Shown here one piece after another: positions 63,790 through 64,000 of a stretch of 64,000 bases of DNA. Below the pieces are notes generated by a model, which saw only the letters and a list, made by a program, of their open reading frames with translations, did no database searches and was not told the DNA's origin. The stretch covers positions 62,001 through 126,000 of the forward strand of contig NZ_BMOV01000004.1 of the NCBI RefSeq assembly GCF_014647255.1, given 5' to 3'. The stretch is from Iodidimonas muriae (GTDB lineage: Bacteria > Pseudomonadota > Alphaproteobacteria > Sphingomonadales > Rhodothalassiaceae). Position 1 is the first letter of the stretch; each line of letters opens with the position of its first letter. The translations under genes and the position numbers were made by a program.

Positions 63790-64000
63790 TCATTCCAGTC
63801 CGGCACGCAAACAGGCCGCCAGATATTTGCTATATTCAAGGGCCAACCGTGACACTGACACATGGCCTTTTACCGGTGCCGCATGGATGGTCAGAGAATG
63901 GGTGTGGCGGCCCAATTCCACAAGGCTGCGGCGCATATGCCAATCGGCGGTGACAATCATGATCTCGTCATAGCCATGTTGCTGCGCCCATTGGATGGCT
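63790..64000 (-). CDS. YdcF/SanA/ElyC (DUF218) family protein, partial
   Basis: Only the last 69 codons are in the window. They read AIQWAQQHGYDEIMIVTADWHMRRSLVELGRH..., the conserved C-terminal part of the YdcF/DUF218 fold, and end at TGA 63790-63792. The frame is open to the window edge. It precedes the DUF2125 gene on the same strand with an 18-base gap, so the two are probably cotranscribed. Confidence 0.75.
   Translation of the reverse strand, partial: AIQWAQQHGYDEIMIVTADWHMRRSLVELGRHTHSLTIHAAPVKGHVSVSRLALEYSKYLAACLRAGLE

Overview
The window is a stretch of an alphaproteobacterial chromosome with dense, mostly ordinary housekeeping and metabolic genes of moderately high GC. Several genes point to the class: PhaR-phaA-phaB polyhydroxybutyrate genes, a DUF2125 protein, a CIRCE-controlled groESL operon, an alphaproteobacterial-type propionyl-CoA carboxylase alpha subunit and a PspF/PspABC locus. 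The order is not certain; a marine or aquatic Kordiimonadales- or Rhodospirillales-like lineage would fit, but that is inference. I saw no tRNA, rRNA, CRISPR array, prophage, transposase or replication origin. Both ends cut genes: carA at the left and a YdcF-type gene at the right.

Layout. 1-6.2 kb: carA (partial), carB, greA, a hypothetical gene, an AhpD-like protein and rpmF. 6.6-12.6 kb: propionyl-CoA carboxylase alpha subunit, a DUF302 protein, groEL/groES with terminator, promoter and CIRCE, and an AraC-GyrI regulator. 13-21.7 kb: DUF3179 protein, adrenodoxin-type ferredoxin reductase, sppA, msrB, a DUF3667 protein, a degraded glutathionyl-hydroquinone reductase, an OprP-type porin and a GNAT acetyltransferase. 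21.7-28.5 kb: a leftward MoxR / DUF58 / BatA-DUF4159 / membrane GATase-like cluster. 28.6-35.7 kb: DUF1285, NUDIX, small membrane protein, CCA-adding enzyme, SRPBCC protein, a PEP-CTERM-like exported protein behind a sigma54-like promoter, peroxiredoxin, SPFH/NfeD pair and sufE. 35.8-44.7 kb: MFS transporter, the psp locus with divergent pspF, an amidohydrolase, MipA, a PCu(A)C copper chaperone and proline iminopeptidase. 44.8-47.1 kb: an attenuator-controlled aromatic amino acid gene. 47.2-64 kb: acyl-CoA dehydrogenase, an Mla-type lipid transport operon, an MFS exporter, phaR / PhaC-like / phaA / phaB, a chemoreceptor, a methyltransferase, metX, hisC, DUF2125 and ydcF.

The most interesting system is at 44.81-47.08 kb. 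One protein joins chorismate mutase, prephenate dehydratase, an ACT domain and a type I-beta DAHP synthase, so the entry step and the phenylalanine branch of aromatic biosynthesis sit on a single chain. A consensus promoter precedes a 22-codon leader peptide with five Phe and two Tyr codons in nine, followed by a nine-base-pair terminator with seven Ts just before the gene. An alternative ten-pair antiterminator can be drawn. The promoter spacing puts transcription initiation at or next to the leader AUG, so the leader peptide is probably translated from a leaderless mRNA.

Two further points stand out. A 55-codon gene with its own ribosome binding site appears to be the first gene of the psp operon, directly behind a near-perfect sigma54 promoter. 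A second sigma54-like promoter lies before the PEP-CTERM-like gene, consistent with the known link between PEP-CTERM genes and RpoN-dependent regulation.
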